Source: Ligula intestinalis (taxonomy: Eukaryota > Platyhelminthes > Cestoda > Diphyllobothriidea > Diphyllobothriidae). Taken from it: DNA of 64,000 bases. The stretch is taken from assembly GCA_036362985.1 (NCBI GenBank), contig JAYGXS010000001.1:39634154-39698153 (forward strand), read 5' to 3'. Below, one piece after another: positions 44,831 through 56,263 of the stretch. The notes under the pieces are model-generated. The model did not search any database. It was given only the letters and a program-made list of their open reading frames with translations, and was not told the origin of the DNA. Made by a program: the position numbers and the translations under genes. The stretch's first letter is position 1, and the number at the start of each line of letters is the position of its first letter.

Positions 44831-44988
44831 ATACCGCTCCCACGAGAGGGCTGGGGACTATGAACTCCTGCATGTATTGCAGGTAACCTTGTGCTAAATT
44901 CTAGAAATGGTAAATACTTCTATTTCCTTACCCCAACCATAACTTTGACACTATCCTTAATCTTAAACGTTAATCGGTAAGAATGACT
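44831..44988. repeat. Short CCTTAACC-like degenerate stretch
   Basis: CTTACCCCAACCATAACTTT and CTATCCTTAATCTTAAACG at 44930-44970 look like the internal repeats of the adjacent MITE in the opposite orientation, perhaps a second truncated copy. Confidence 0.4.
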
Positions 44989-45330
44989 CGTATGGCCGCC
45001 TTAAAACGGGAACAGGAACCGCCCACAATGCACATCGATTTGCGTCAAATTCCAGAGGAGTTAGGTTCAAGATTAAGGTGGTGAATAGAGTTAGGTTTAA
45101 GGTTTGGGTTACGGTCAGAGTTGGTGTTAGGATTAGGATCCGGATTGTGCCAAGGGGTTAAGTTTTGGGTTCGTGCTAACTGTAGGGTTTAGGCTTACGG
45201 TTGGTCTTTAGTTTTGCATTGGGGTTAAGACACAGGAATGTTTCCTCTTTCTAAAAAATATCACAACGCCATATGTTTTAGGGGAGCGAGGCGTTCCTAT
45301 TCCCGCGTCCTGTTTAGGCGCCCATATACG
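44989..45330 (+). mobile_element. MITE with telomere-like internal repeats, best copy
   Basis: Left end CGTATGGCCGCCTTAAAACG plus GGAACAGGAACC; right end is the inverse of CGTATATGGGCGCCTAAACA plus GGACGCGGGAATAGGAAC. The terminal inverted repeats are about 35 bp with a small indel. Inside, GGTTAGGNTTAAGGTTT-type units fill about 180 bp (45060-45240). Subterminal GATTTGCGTCAAATTCCAGA is shared with other copies. Non-coding. Confidence 0.75.
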
Positions 45331-48265
45331 TCCACTTTACCCTTAAACATAACTGTATTTCGGCTGGCTCCCGTTCCCGAGGAGAGACATCGATCCAATC
45401 CCTAACAACAGTTGTCTATTAAAGGTAGGTTGCCCCTTGGAAAATGAAAAAAAACATATGTAGAAGGGGCGCACTCATCAAATAGGGGACGTCAGAATGA
45501 TCTTTTCTTGCTTATTAATTGGCTCTGGCGAGCCCTCAGCAATCCCGGGTTTGTAGGACCGCATATCCGAACCTGCCTCTTTTGAGCGTCTAGTGTTATT
45601 AAGCAAAATGCACTGCTTTTCTGTCACGAGTCATTGAGAAAATGCGAATTGTCAACTCAGTTGTATCGTTGCGATCATGCTAGAAGGTAAGGGGGCTAGG
45701 CTTGGAAACCATGCCTCGACAATGACAAGAAATTTCTAAGCAAGTAGCCGCACCGTAAGTTCTGCCCTATTAGACTCAGGCATGAGAGGGCCACCGTACG
45801 CTTGCCCCCTAGAAAAGAGATAAAGTTGTAAACGAACGCCTTCTCCGTCCCTATGCACCTGGGCTGTCTCTTGGCTTGGGGACTATTTCACTTTCCGCAC
45901 TCAATTCGTTCAGGGTGGCAAACGAAGATCCATGGTCCTTCCCAACAAGTCTGGAGTTCTTTAAGGGTCAATATTATCCCTTCACCTCTTCTTCCTCCAC
46001 ACTGACAACCCACAATCGCCAAACGAATGTCCGATTGTTAAATATACTGATGCTATGGTTGTTGGCCATCATCTCAAAAGTCAGATTCATGTCGAAGTGC
46101 TGAAAAATGGCCTAGAACACGTCTCAGCATAAACGTCAGCAAATGGCCTTCTACTAAGCGACCGGAAGTCAGACCAGGGTGTTTTTCGCTTGAGACCCTC
46201 GCCCAGTCCCGAATTCATAGACATTCTGCCAAATGAGGTATCCTCTCTCTGCTACCTTAGTGGTACCCTGGCATCTAACCCCCCATTTACTCTTCAAGTT
46301 TAAGGTCTTTTTGTTAAAAATCGTAAACTGTTATATTATATCCGCCATTTGCGTCCACATCGCACACCACAAACCCTAATCTAACGATTTATAGATGTCT
46401 GCATCCCCCCCCCCTCATTCTTTACTGCTCCTCAGTTATTTTTCCAGCCGAACTTAAAAAACACCTGGTCATTTTTAAACTTATCCTCCGAATGCTCTCT
46501 TCAGTGGCCGGTGCGTCCTACGCTTTTTAGCCAATAAAATAATCCAGCCACAATTTAAAACGGTGAAGCAATTTCCTGACCGCAGTCCTGGTGACGTCGC
46601 TCATCCTCTTCCCTCTGAACTAATGGCTGCGAAGTCTTCCCGTACTATGCGCCAAAGCTTTCATCATATGTTTTGCCTTACATCGGCATATCAGCACGCT
46701 ATACTCCCATTCCTAACACGTTACCTCACGTGTGTAGAAACGGAAATTCAGAAGTTGAAATCAGACGTAGATATCATGTAAACCTTTAGACTTTTGAGTA
46801 TGATATGACTCTCAGTGAATGGAGCCATTTTTGCTGAACATTTTGGATATTTACTTTCAAAGAAAGCATCTCTCTCTTTCTCTCATTTCTTCAAATAATG
46901 CGTGTTTTCTTGCGCCTCGTAATTGGGGGGATGGGGGGGGGGGGGGGGGTTGAACACGATTGAAAGTTGTTGCATCAATCAATCATTTATCTTCTATCGC
47001 CTGCAATGACAGTCTGTCAATGTCTCCAAATACTCTCGACAGCACGCTGCCGAAAAGCAGTTGCTTTTGTGGAGGAGATGTGTGACTGACACTTTCGTAT
47101 TCTAGAATTATAAGTTAATTGCCTCCGTAGGCATTGAGGCGCGTGGCAGATAGAAACTCTGCAAGACCCAAGATCGGCGTATTTTCAAGACCCCACGGCC
47201 AAATCACCCACAACACAGTCCTATCTACAGGTTAAATAGGTTTCCGAGACAGAATTCCGAGGATGTTTTCAATCATGGGCAGAAGTTAAGCGAACTCGTG
47301 GACTCGCCATAATTTTTTTCTGCTTATTTTATTGCCTGAATGTTGTCCACCTACCCCCCAACCAAAACCCTTGAAAGAGTCGTGTATACAGAAGCAGCTT
47401 GTGGAGAACCGCCAAACAACTCACATGTCTAAAAGTATTTTTGTTTAATATTATAAAGCCTGCCCATGATACCCCTTGAGTTAGCAGTTTTTGGAAGTTC
47501 CCTGGGGGAGGTGGGGGGTTGGAAACCTTCAAGTTTCATTGCAATGATATAAGTACTCGGAATAAAATATCGATCTTCAAAATGTAGTCTTTTGGAACCA
47601 GGTATTTGGTTGCCTGTTCTTCTTCCCTGCCACCATGAGCTGGAATCCAGTTAGATCAGGGTATGCTCACTTAAGCAACCATTTTTCTCACTGAGAATGG
47701 CAAAGCAGTGGGTAGAGAGCCTTCCCAATATGCCTAGAAACATTTGAGAACGCGTGCGAATATTCTGTTAATACTGCGTAAAGGAACAAGTCGACTCATA
47801 TAACAGTGGACTTTTCGGATTTACTGACTGTCGGATAGGGAACATTTTTTCGGCTGATTTTCACAAGCAAGTTCCCTTGTAAATCACAACATTGAGTGTG
47901 CAGATATAGTGCATATTATATCACTGTTGTTTTTATTGTTTGGGAATAAATGTCTGATATTGTTCTCTTTGTTCCATGGTAAATTCAACCACCCTGTTCG
48001 CATCAACTCTCTGGCTTTCAAAAACTAGGCTAAGTAGTGACTCTTCAACACACATTGAGAACTAACAGGTTGTAGGACAGGGTACTTTTCTGTGCCTTCG
48101 GTTGTCCCGATTCGCGCAAGCATCAACTAAGTCGTGGTGCGCTGGACAGAAGCTTGGGTAGAGGCGGCTCCTGTAGTACCTGAATTTCCATGTGGCAGTT
48201 TTAATCATAGAAGGGGATGACAGAACAGAAAGTCCAGATGAATAGAGAACTTTGTGGAACAGCCT
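45331..48265. other. No recognisable gene; homopolymer and microsatellite scraps
   Basis: About 2.9 kb without coding signal. C run near 46407-46415, CT run near 46868-46886, G run listed separately. Confidence 0.4.
46925..46949 (+). repeat. G-run (G6-AT-G17)
   Basis: Six Gs, AT, then about 17 Gs. The opposite strand would be a long C run. Potential quadruplex former and likely site of length error. Confidence 0.9.
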
Positions 48266-48498
48266 TCTTCTTCTTCTTCTTCTTCTTCTTCTTCTTCTTC
48301 TTCTTCTTCTTCTTCTTCTTCTTCTTCTTCTTCTTCTTCTTCTTNNNNNNNNNNTTCTTCTTCTTCTTCTTCTTCTTCTTCTTCTTCTTCTTCTTCTTCT
48401 TTTTCTTCTTCTTCTTCTTCTTCTTCTTCCTTTTCTTCTTCTTCTTCTTCTTCTTCTTCCTTTTCTTCTTCTCCTTATCTTCTTCTTCTTCTGCTCCT
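48266..48498 (+). repeat. TTC (GAA) trinucleotide microsatellite with 10-N gap
   Basis: Pure TTC units from 48266 up to ten Ns at 48345-48354, then TTC with growing interruptions (CTTTTC, CCTTTT, CTCC, TATC) to about 48498. Interruptions increase toward the right. True length unknown because of the gap. GAA/TTC tracts can form triplex DNA. Confidence 0.95.
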
Positions 48499-48779
48499 TC
48501 TTTTGTCCTACCTATACGTACACCTGGAATGCGAACCTTTGCCGCAATTCGAGAGATGGAACATTTGAGGTGCGGATTGGCTCCGGTTGCCGCTAGTCAC
48601 TAAGTCACGGCCAGTGAGCACCAGTCTAATGTTTACTTCCTGAACTGCTCACTCACTGCCTTTCACAGTCAAGATAGCCCTCAAAAATCGGTCCCCCTGA
48701 CTTGTGAATCGGGAGTCCTGTGATTTTCGACTACCGTATCAGGCACTCTAGTTACTCCTCCCCTCACTTCCCAAAATAC

Positions 48780-49500
48780 TAAAACCCCGTTCAAGGGGAG
48801 TCGGCATGTGTGCTGCCAAGAAATCACCTTGACCAAGCCGTGCCACGAGACTTCTCAACAGCAAGAGTAAGGGTATTATTCTCAACCAATCCGGTCTTGC
48901 ACGGGGAGTTTAGGACAGGCTGCCAGCTCACGCAATCTCCATTTCCATCTACTCATGTACCTGCTCCTGTGGAGTAGGTTATATTGGTTGCACGAGTCGG
49001 CACCTATCTAAACGGCACGGCTGAGAAAAGGTGAAGTCAGGAACATAAACAGTGCTATTCTGCCGCACTTGGTTGATTTCGGATATCGTGTGGACCCCAA
49101 CGAAGCCTTCTGGGTGATTTATAAAATCCTACGAAACTACTCCCAGTCCCTGGATCAGCGCTTGATATCAACAACAGAAGCTACCGCTATCGGGCTGTGA
49201 CAGCTGGTCCTGCGTGCTCAAAAGAACCTCATGCAAGCTCCACGCCTGACATGGCCAACGGTCACTTAACTGCACTCTTCCGCTCTATCTCCCTCTGTCT
49301 CTCTCTGCGCCCCCCCCCCCCCAACCCCCCTGAACTGGCTCCACCAGACCCTCCCGTCCGCGTTACTAGCCTTTTTTATCGATCCCTCCCCCCTAATCCC
49401 ACGATTCACTCTTATGATAATACAAACATTTCGACCCCGTTCCCATATAAATGGACTGGCCCGATGAGAATTTATCGAAAGCTTACGTGTGTTCGCCAAC
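48780..49500 (+). mobile_element. Penelope-like element 3' portion, lineage c
   Basis: Linker, GIY-YIG remnant and 3' region in + orientation. The roughly 200-bp 3' region (GAACTGGCTCCACCAGACCC, then GGCCCGATGAGAATTTATCG) matches the minus strand of 16010-16190. No RT, no pLTR and no defined 5' end; the TTC microsatellite lies just upstream. Confidence 0.75.
48840..49269 (+). pseudogene. PLE GIY-YIG domain remnant (lineage c)
   Basis: Core IYSCTCSCGVGYIGCTSRHL is intact (YIG present, GIY as S-I-Y), followed by SKRHG, a TGA at 49022-49024, then DFGYRVDPNEAFWVIYKI, NYSQSLDQRLISTTEATAIG, a TGA at 49198-49200 and the conserved C terminus QAPRLTWPTVT ending with TAA at 49267-49269. Apart from the two stops and a small deletion where HLPAWL is expected, the frame is continuous. 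It is the closest relative of 16199-16890. Confidence 0.88.
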
Positions 49501-50512
49501 GGTTCCTCTAAGTTCTCTGATCAACATTTTTGCGGCCCTAAAATCCCTCCACCCAAGCCCCTAGTAGAACTAGTTTAACAAAGCACAACGATCGATAGGC
49601 CGATCCCACGCTTGACTGCCACACCTGTAACACTCCCAAGAAGCCACCAACGCTCGAGAGGAGACAAAAGCAAAGAGTGCATAAGAGTCTGCTAACGAGG
49701 CCGAAACTTACACCCACTTAGGAGTGCGCCGCATAGCGATTTATAAACATCGCCCTTAACGAAAATGTGTAGAGGCATGGATGAAATGTGTCCCTCGATA
49801 AACTAGCTATAAAAAGTTATGCATAAATATAAAGTTCAGCAAAATTGTTACCACATCAGATGGGATGACAGACGCTGCTTAGACGATACTGGTGCCCATC
49901 TGAGTAGCATCCCTCCAATATCCACGAGCTGCTGGTGAACCAATCCTGGCTTGCTCCCACAGGTGGTCCACTACTGCCCCCCCCACACACACTTCAGGTA
50001 TGGCTCACCTTGCCTGGATAACTAATTCGTACGTCTACTTGCAGGTCTTTTTGGTGGATAACGCCTCTCTTCCTATTCCCGACACACACTTTGTCATCGC
50101 CCTCAGTCTGATGAGGGTCTGCTGAAAACCTCACCCTCATTTCAGGGCTGCCTCTACATCCAAAACCTTTTTTCGGCTGAAATTTCGCTGCAAATGCCCA
50201 TATTGGAGCTCGGTTCAGTATGCCCTTTTCTACAACCAGCCGAATCTTAGTTGTCCCATTTTTGGCAGCGGTACCACTCTTCGTGTGATGTAGGTCATCA
50301 GAGCCAAATCAACGGCTCTTGTCGCTCTTGTCGCTAATGTTCCGAGCTTGGGCATCTGGCTGCCATCTGTACCGGAAATCTGAATCGTCCCGTCTGTCTG
50401 AAAGTCCTTAGCACTCGCTGTTGCTTATAGTTCTACAGCCCAACTCTGGTTAATCTTGTTTTTACGCTACCACCGTATCACTATCCAGAACCTTACATCA
50501 TACAGAAAATTC
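49501..50512. other. No recognisable gene
   Basis: Short frames only; a C run near 49977-49985. Confidence 0.4.
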
Positions 50513-50735
50513 ATTTGGTTCAACTTACCCAGCTGTGAAGAATGTGTGGCCATGGTGGACTTCGAACCCACACCAGTTGGGAAGGCTTTAGTATAGCTCT
50601 AGCTGTGCCTTCGTAGCTTAATTGGTAGAGTGTCGGCTGTACTAAAACCTTCGCTACTGATGTGGGTTCTAAGTTCAACGAGGCCATGATTTTTTCACCA
50701 TTGGGTCAATTTAATTATTAAAAATCAGCCTAACC
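50513..50735. mobile_element. tRNA-derived foldback element, copy 1
   Basis: Two head-to-head tRNA-like modules. Minus: CTATACTAAAGCCTTCCCAA, GTGTGGGTTCGAAGTCCACC, tail CACAGCTGGGTAAGTTGAAC. Plus: GTAGCTTAATTGGTAGAGTG, TACTAAAACCTTCGCTACTG, GTGGGTTCTAAGTTCAACG, tail CACCATTGGGTCAATTTAAT then TTAAAAATCAGCCTAACC. A- and B-box sequences are present, but the acceptor and anticodon stems do not fold as a standard tRNA. The two modules are inverted copies sharing a centre near 50600. Confidence 0.7.
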
Positions 50736-51107
50736 CCTTCTAATAAAAATTCATTTGGATTTAAATTATTCTGATCTGGGCTTGTCACCGGACATCACTT
50801 ATGTTGAAGGAAGTTACAAAGACGCCGGTGTCATATATTTGCCTTTTTAACTACCTCAGCATGACATTAAACTTCCACAACCTCTCCCAGGAACTCCAGC
50901 GATTTGTAGGCAGATTCGCATTACCGGCTCCTGTTGCATCAAGAGCACGTCTCCTTGCCAGTTTACCGTCTTCGGAAATTTTACGTTCTCCGCAATCCCT
51001 CCTTGTGCATATTTGATTTCATTTAGTGAGGCACTTCCTTCCAAAGTCGTTACACTTCGATTAGTTTCTCCGCCAGCCGACGGGCCCTAGATGCGGTGGC
51101 TTCCTGA
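50736..51107. other. No recognisable gene
   Basis: Only short frames. Confidence 0.4.
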
Positions 51108-51759
51108 TATAATGACTGTTATTTCCGGCTGAGCCAATTTTAAATTCCCCACGTCGCTTCTCCAGCGAAAATCTTGTCCGACCTACGAAAGCTGGCTCCC
51201 TTCCTCCGAGCCGCATGTCCATGTCCCCTTCCTCCCTCGAATGCTGGCCGCCCTCCCCCTGTTGACCCTTCACACTCTATTGCACACGACTGAACACTGC
51301 CCCCAGCCCCCCCGTTCGTCTCCCTATCCTTCTATCATCTTTTACCACAATGCTGTCGGCCCCCGCTGCCTCGAGCGACAACTGTTTCGACTCGCCGAGA
51401 TGAAGAACCATGGCTGACTTTGTGGTGGATAGGCAACGATGCCGTACCCCCCCCTTTTCGCGCTGCTGTTTCAGACCAATAGGATGCCGCATGAACTGCC
51501 TCCTGAAGTCACATAAAACCGGCGGGCGCCCCCTCTCCCAAGACTGGTTTCGCCCTGCATGACGCTGTTGTTGAACTTGTGTTGTTCCCTCGTCTAGAGT
51601 TAGGCGATTTGGCTAACCCCTTTGTTCTTGACTGCGTGTATCCATTGTTGAGGTTTGTACTTCGTTGATCCGTACAGTCTTGATAGTTGTTATCAGTTGG
51701 TTTGACGTACGCGTGACTGCTGGATACAGAGTCAGAGAAGTCAAGAAAGACGAAACAGT
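51108..51759 (-). repeat. Dispersed repeat of unknown class, copy B (empty site)
   Basis: Inverse of 22368-23522. At the position corresponding to the insertion, it reads GAATTTAAAATTGGCTCAGC, aligning gap-free with the joined flanks in copy A (GAATGTCAAGCT, then TGTTCAGC). It therefore represents the state before the hammerhead insert arrived. Confidence 0.8.
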
Positions 51760-53009
51760 GGCCTTCTAAGGTCGTCTTTCTCGAACTGCATTGACAATAT
51801 CCATCCACTCACGAGCCTTCTTTTCTCTCCCACAATTTTATTTTAGTTCTTGTCATGACTAACGCCGCTCGTACTCTGCCATCGACATCCTTCCTGAGTG
51901 ACTTTCATCTTCTCGCACGTGGACCTTCTGGGCTGGCACGCTACACTTCACTGCCTCTCTTGTCAACCAGTCGCAAGCATCTACGCGTGAGCACTCAACC
52001 ACGGTGGACCGGAGCCTTGTCCCAACTTGCCCCAACTCTCCTTCTCGGCATGATAGTCCGACCGGCGCGAAAGACAAGGTACACCTCTCCGCACTAGAAG
52101 GTGGGTGCAGTCATAACTCGCCCCTGAATTGGCTGCTAGTGAAACTAGCTTTGAAGTTTACCGTTCCCAATATGCCGCCGGATGTACCCCGTACTTACTC
52201 GCGCCACTTCCTCTGATCCCTGTCTGCCAATTTCCTCCACTCCCTACTGCAACCTCAGCTTTCTGTATTCCCACTCCCCCACGATAGTGCCAAGCAGCTT
52301 CTTCGGCCTACCAACGACTGTCGAATGCCTCTCCTACTCGACTTGTCCTTGCTTCTCACGGTTGAACGATCTGTCTTTTTTTTCATAGACTGCCTTATTA
52401 TTTTTCGGTTTAGGCAGGCAATGGCCATCCGGCGTCTTCGATCTAGGTGGACTTTACTGTGATGACTCATTTTCCTTCCAACTGCCAGCGCCTCCGATCA
52501 CCTGTGTGGTCTTTGGACTTTAGCGCACCGACTCTCGCGGGCGCGTTAAGAAGTCACTGTTGCCTCGGCTCACGGGCGTGATGGTTGGCTCGAGGCCAAA
52601 CGAAAACTTGCCCTTCACAGATTGGATATCGTCGCCGTCGGTTCGATAATCACGGTTTACGAACAGTGTGCCTCTGACCGATCCCTGAATTGCCAAAATT
52701 TTCTCGTTCACAGAAAGGACTATTCGCAAAAAGCAGGCTCTCTGTTTACGAGTTAAGGCATCTCGTGACTCAAAAGTATTGTTTCCGACAGAATATTCTT
52801 TGACAAAGTAATAATGCCATGATGACGTTATAAACTGCGACATTTTTGTGGGTAAGTGATGTGCCCAACCACGCCGGATGGTAGGACTTATGTATGATTT
52901 GTGGGTGCCTATTAATGCGGGATCAGCTTATCGATCGCTGTGGTTGGCTAAACTGCTTCGATCAGTTGTAGCAGTGTACGTCGCAGCCAACTCGGATGAA
53001 GATTGTTCT
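51760..53009. other. No recognisable gene
   Basis: Frames of 80 (51855-52097, +) and 107 codons (52520-52843, -) are uncharacterised, without motifs. The TA at 53008-53009 is the target of the following transposon. Confidence 0.4.
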
Positions 53010-54549
53010 ACAGGGTGCCCCACGAAAAACCCCTAAATTTATGATAATGTTTATACTGTTATAAAAATAAAAATTATTGATTACGATTATAACTAACAAC
53101 TTTATTGTGTAATTAACAAACTGTTACCTAATAACAAGTTACAGATACCGCTCAAAATGCTGTCCATTAACTGCAGAACAGCGACGTAAGCGATCCATAC
53201 AGCTCTGAGCTGCTCGACGAATGACATCAAGAGGGATGTTGTTCATGTGTCCATCAACACATGTTTTATTGACTCAATATCAGTGATTCCTATTCTTCGT
53301 CTCTGAACCTCCTGTAAGAATACACTCCAAATGCAAAAGTCAATTACATGCAGGTCAGGGCTCTTGGATGGCCATTGCTGGGGTGTGATGAAATCTGGAG
53401 TGTTAACTCGGAGCCAGGCGACAGTGTCCTTGGCAGTGTGTGGCTTTGCACCATCTTGCTGCCACGTCCAGGATTCTCCCTGCATTACTTGATCAATATC
53501 TGTGAACATCTGCGGGCACATCTCCTCTCTGTAAACAACTTGATTTACAGTTTTTTTCGTTCTCCGACTCGGTGCAACACCTTCCTGCCCAGCAGCATCT
53601 CCTTCAATAAAATAGGGGTCTGTTTTGCCTTGCCAGGAAACAGCACCATAGCACATGATAGATTTTTGATGCTTGTCTATCTCCACCAGCAAATCTTCAT
53701 CAGGAATATCAGATTTGACTTCCACTGCACGATATATGCGTTCATTTTGCCTATTCAGTGGTGCAGACAAGCATAATGATGATTGATCTGAGAACCACAT
53801 TTGTTTCCATTTTTCTCCTTCACCGAAGCGCTGAAGCATGGCATCACACTTTGTCTTTCGAGCTTGCTGGAGTGCTTCAGTTAAAACATGACATTGAGTA
53901 CGTCGAAAACATTTTAAATTGGATTTTGCAATTGTTCTGTGAACATACCCTTTTGACAATCCCAGTTCTTTACAAATTTCACGTTGACTTGAATGTCGTC
54001 TGTGATGATCTGGTGAAGTTACGGCAAGTTCCAAGACTGCTCGCCTTGTTGGGGAATCGTGCCTGCAAGAAGTGCCACTACCAGGCTTACGCACCTTTGC
54101 TACAGGTGATCCACCTTGTTTGAATGCAGCCGCGACACCTCTAAACTGGTCAGTTGTAATGGCACCAAAAAATTTAGGCAAAATGTTCCGACATTTCTGC
54201 AACCCCCATGTTGGATGTTCTTTCCGGAATAGGACGATGACCTCGCACTGGAAATTGCTTAGCTGTGGCATGGGTCTACACGTCTTTCCAGAATATGCCT
54301 GGCATATGGTGCGCGGGTGGGCATTTTATAACCTTCTCCTCTGCGGCCACCACCCACGTTGTGTGGGTGCTCCTCACCACTGAGCGGAACATGGCGTGGG
54401 CGACATGAATGCGGGTGCGAACCAACGGGGGCGGCTTCACTTCGGATGTGGCCCAGGTGTTCTGTTTTCTCCGCCATCGATCGTGACGGCATGGGCGGTC
54501 TGGCCGCCGTAACAAACACAAACGTAGGGGTTTTTTGTGGGGCACCCTG
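53010..54549 (-). mobile_element. mariner-type (DD37D) transposon, copy 2, nearly intact
   Basis: The 1540-bp element is flanked by TA at 53008-53009 and 54550-54551. Terminal inverted repeats CAGGGTGCCCCAC, five or six A (one G variant) and CCCCTAA occur at both ends. A single transposase gene lies on the minus strand. Extended flanks show no relation to those of copy 1, so the copies are independent insertions. Intact ends, TA duplication and a long open frame indicate a young insertion. Confidence 0.97.
53243..54271 (-). CDS. mariner-type transposase, 342 codons, DD37D
   Basis: Tc1/mariner-superfamily transposase that would act in the nucleus on the element's own termini. N terminus: two helix-turn-helix regions, roughly residues 1-60 (WGLQKCRNILPKFFG, TTDQFRGVAAAF) and 85-130 (SQREICKELGLSKGYVHRTI). 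Catalytic Asp residues by count are D162 (FSDQSS), D273 (QQDGAKPHTA) and D311 (SPDLHVID), with 37 residues between the last two, as in the DD37D (maT-like) group. The start ATG follows the 5' untranslated part by position and agrees with copy 1. The stop falls just after HVLMDT; about 35 further codons in another frame look like a lost C terminus, and copy 1 has the same defect. Ser/Gln changes near D162 may matter. Activity is uncertain. Confidence 0.93.
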   Translation of the reverse strand: MPQLSNFQCEVIVLFRKEHPTWGLQKCRNILPKFFGAITTDQFRGVAAAFKQGGSPVAKVRKPGSGTSCRHDSPTRRAVLELAVTSPDHHRRHSSQREICKELGLSKGYVHRTIAKSNLKCFRRTQCHVLTEALQQARKTKCDAMLQRFGEGEKWKQMWFSDQSSLCLSAPLNRQNERIYRAVEVKSDIPDEDLLVEIDKHQKSIMCYGAVSWQGKTDPYFIEGDAAGQEGVAPSRRTKKTVNQVVYREEMCPQMFTDIDQVMQGESWTWQQDGAKPHTAKDTVAWLRVNTPDFITPQQWPSKSPDLHVIDFCIWSVFLQEVQRRRIGITDIESIKHVLMDT

Positions 54550-54551
54550 TA

Positions 54552-56251
54552 GTACCCCCCCCCCACCCATCCAAGCCTCAAAAGTACTGTGTAGATTTCG
54601 GCTAAGTCAACAATCGAGCTCCGCCTCATAGGAGCTCTTCCGATCTGCTAAGCCACTTGAGACTGTAGCCATCTTCTAGCTGAAATATTTTCAGTCACCT
54701 TCCCACACCAGGAGCTACTGTAAAATCAGCTCCCAACGGATGCCCTAAGTACTCATCTAAAAAGAAAGAAAGGCGAATTGTTAAATGTCCTTCTAAAATA
54801 GATCCCTTGTCAGAATTCGGAAAAGGCAAACGAGGGTCAAGAAACATCGGTTCAAGGGCGGAGGATAAAATAAATGCGAAAACCGATAGAACTTCGCGGA
54901 TTATTTTTTTAATAACGGCCCTGGCAGTTATTCCCATATCGGAACAATACTCACTGACGACTGCACTGTCTCTTGTCTGGCCAGTCTGCTAGCTGCTTTA
55001 CGACCATCTGCGTCGGCTTGGGGTGCGCAACTTCATGTTAAAACAGGAATGCTCAATTATTGGACTTTATTCCCATGTAGTAACCAATAAACTTATGCAA
55101 AAAATATTACACAACACCCTCAAAAACATAGTAGCTACAATAGCAGGTACCTTCTGCGACTGCACCATAAATATCTATGGTTATTTTTTAGTATAGTACC
55201 CGGAAGGGCACGTTCGCTTGAAAAAAAGAAATAATGTTGAAAAAATATTGGCAAGAATGAGCAGACTTGTAGAGTTGTTAATCTAGGAGAAGTATCTTAG
55301 CTTATGGACGATGCCAAATGGTACGAGGAATTGAAGTAAAAAAAAACAGTGAAAGAAAAACTCCATGGAAATTTTTCGGAAAAGGTATACATTGAGTGGG
55401 ATTTGCGGGTTTTTGGAGAGAAGAAAACTGTCGCTCACGGCAAGAAAATAAACGCGAGGCAGGACCATCGTGGTGATGAGAACGTGTCAGGGTTCGAAAC
55501 GCTACTCATCGTAGAATAAATCATATAACTACAGGGAATAAGATTTCACCATCGTATAACCGTACGACTAGCTACAGCAGCAACCACTATACGGGAGACG
55601 ATACGTAGGAATCCATCACGGGCATCATTAGTACGTTAGGGTTGAAACGAGAAAGGGACCGTAGGGGTCACGAAGATCATCGTCGAAGTGCGGGAGATGT
55701 AGCCATGATACTCCCTTGCTGGTGGCAGAGTCCACCGACAAGGGAAGAGGAAACAGATAAACCCACCATGATCATCAATAGTCCGTTGCGGCTCGATAAA
55801 AGGGTGAACGTCAAATGCCGCGTAGGCTATGACCATAAAGCGCGGTAAATGCGATGGCTGTCGACATCGCTGTAGTTCAAATTGAAGGGATGCGAAGACT
55901 ACCGCATGAGCTGGAAGATTTATGATTGACTGCGGAAACCATCGCCAGAATTGCAAACCAAAGAAACCTATCGGAGCCCTCAAAATTCGCAATTATGTTT
56001 AAAATGTTGAGGGATACTCCAACGCCAGATCTATCCTCAATTTTTTGTCCTAGTTATAAACTGCATAGCTGCATAGGCCGAACAGCAGAAGCGGAAAACT
56101 ATCGACAGAAATATGATGTTTACCTTCTCCTACCCATTTTGCCCAACAACGTATGCAGGATACTCTGCACAGAATACTTTCGGATCTCGCTGAAGTTCCG
56201 GACAGCTGTCTTGCATCGTGAAAAGCTGTATTGTCACCCCACGGGTTCAAG
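54552..56251. other. No recognisable gene
   Basis: Frames at 55636-55992 (-) and 55642-55848 (+) overlap each other. The 139-codon frame at 55926-56345 (+) runs into the PLE insertion and is therefore not a conserved gene. Confidence 0.4.
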
Positions 56252-56263
56252 AACCCACCTCTT

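Noticed and set aside
48217..48603. Frames encoding long poly-Phe, poly-Leu or poly-Ser
   Set aside because: Direct translation of the TTC microsatellite and its N gap.
49455..49485. GGCCCGATGAGAATTTATCG plus AAAGC (also near 15930, 16020, 17060) as a hammerhead
   Set aside because: Core begins CCGATGA, stem II has at most two pairs and no cleavage site or stem I partner fits. Kept only as a PLE end motif.
50100..50160. GTCTGATGAGGGTCTGCTGAAAACC as a hammerhead
   Set aside because: Contains CTGATGAG and GAAA but stem II does not pair and stem I is missing.
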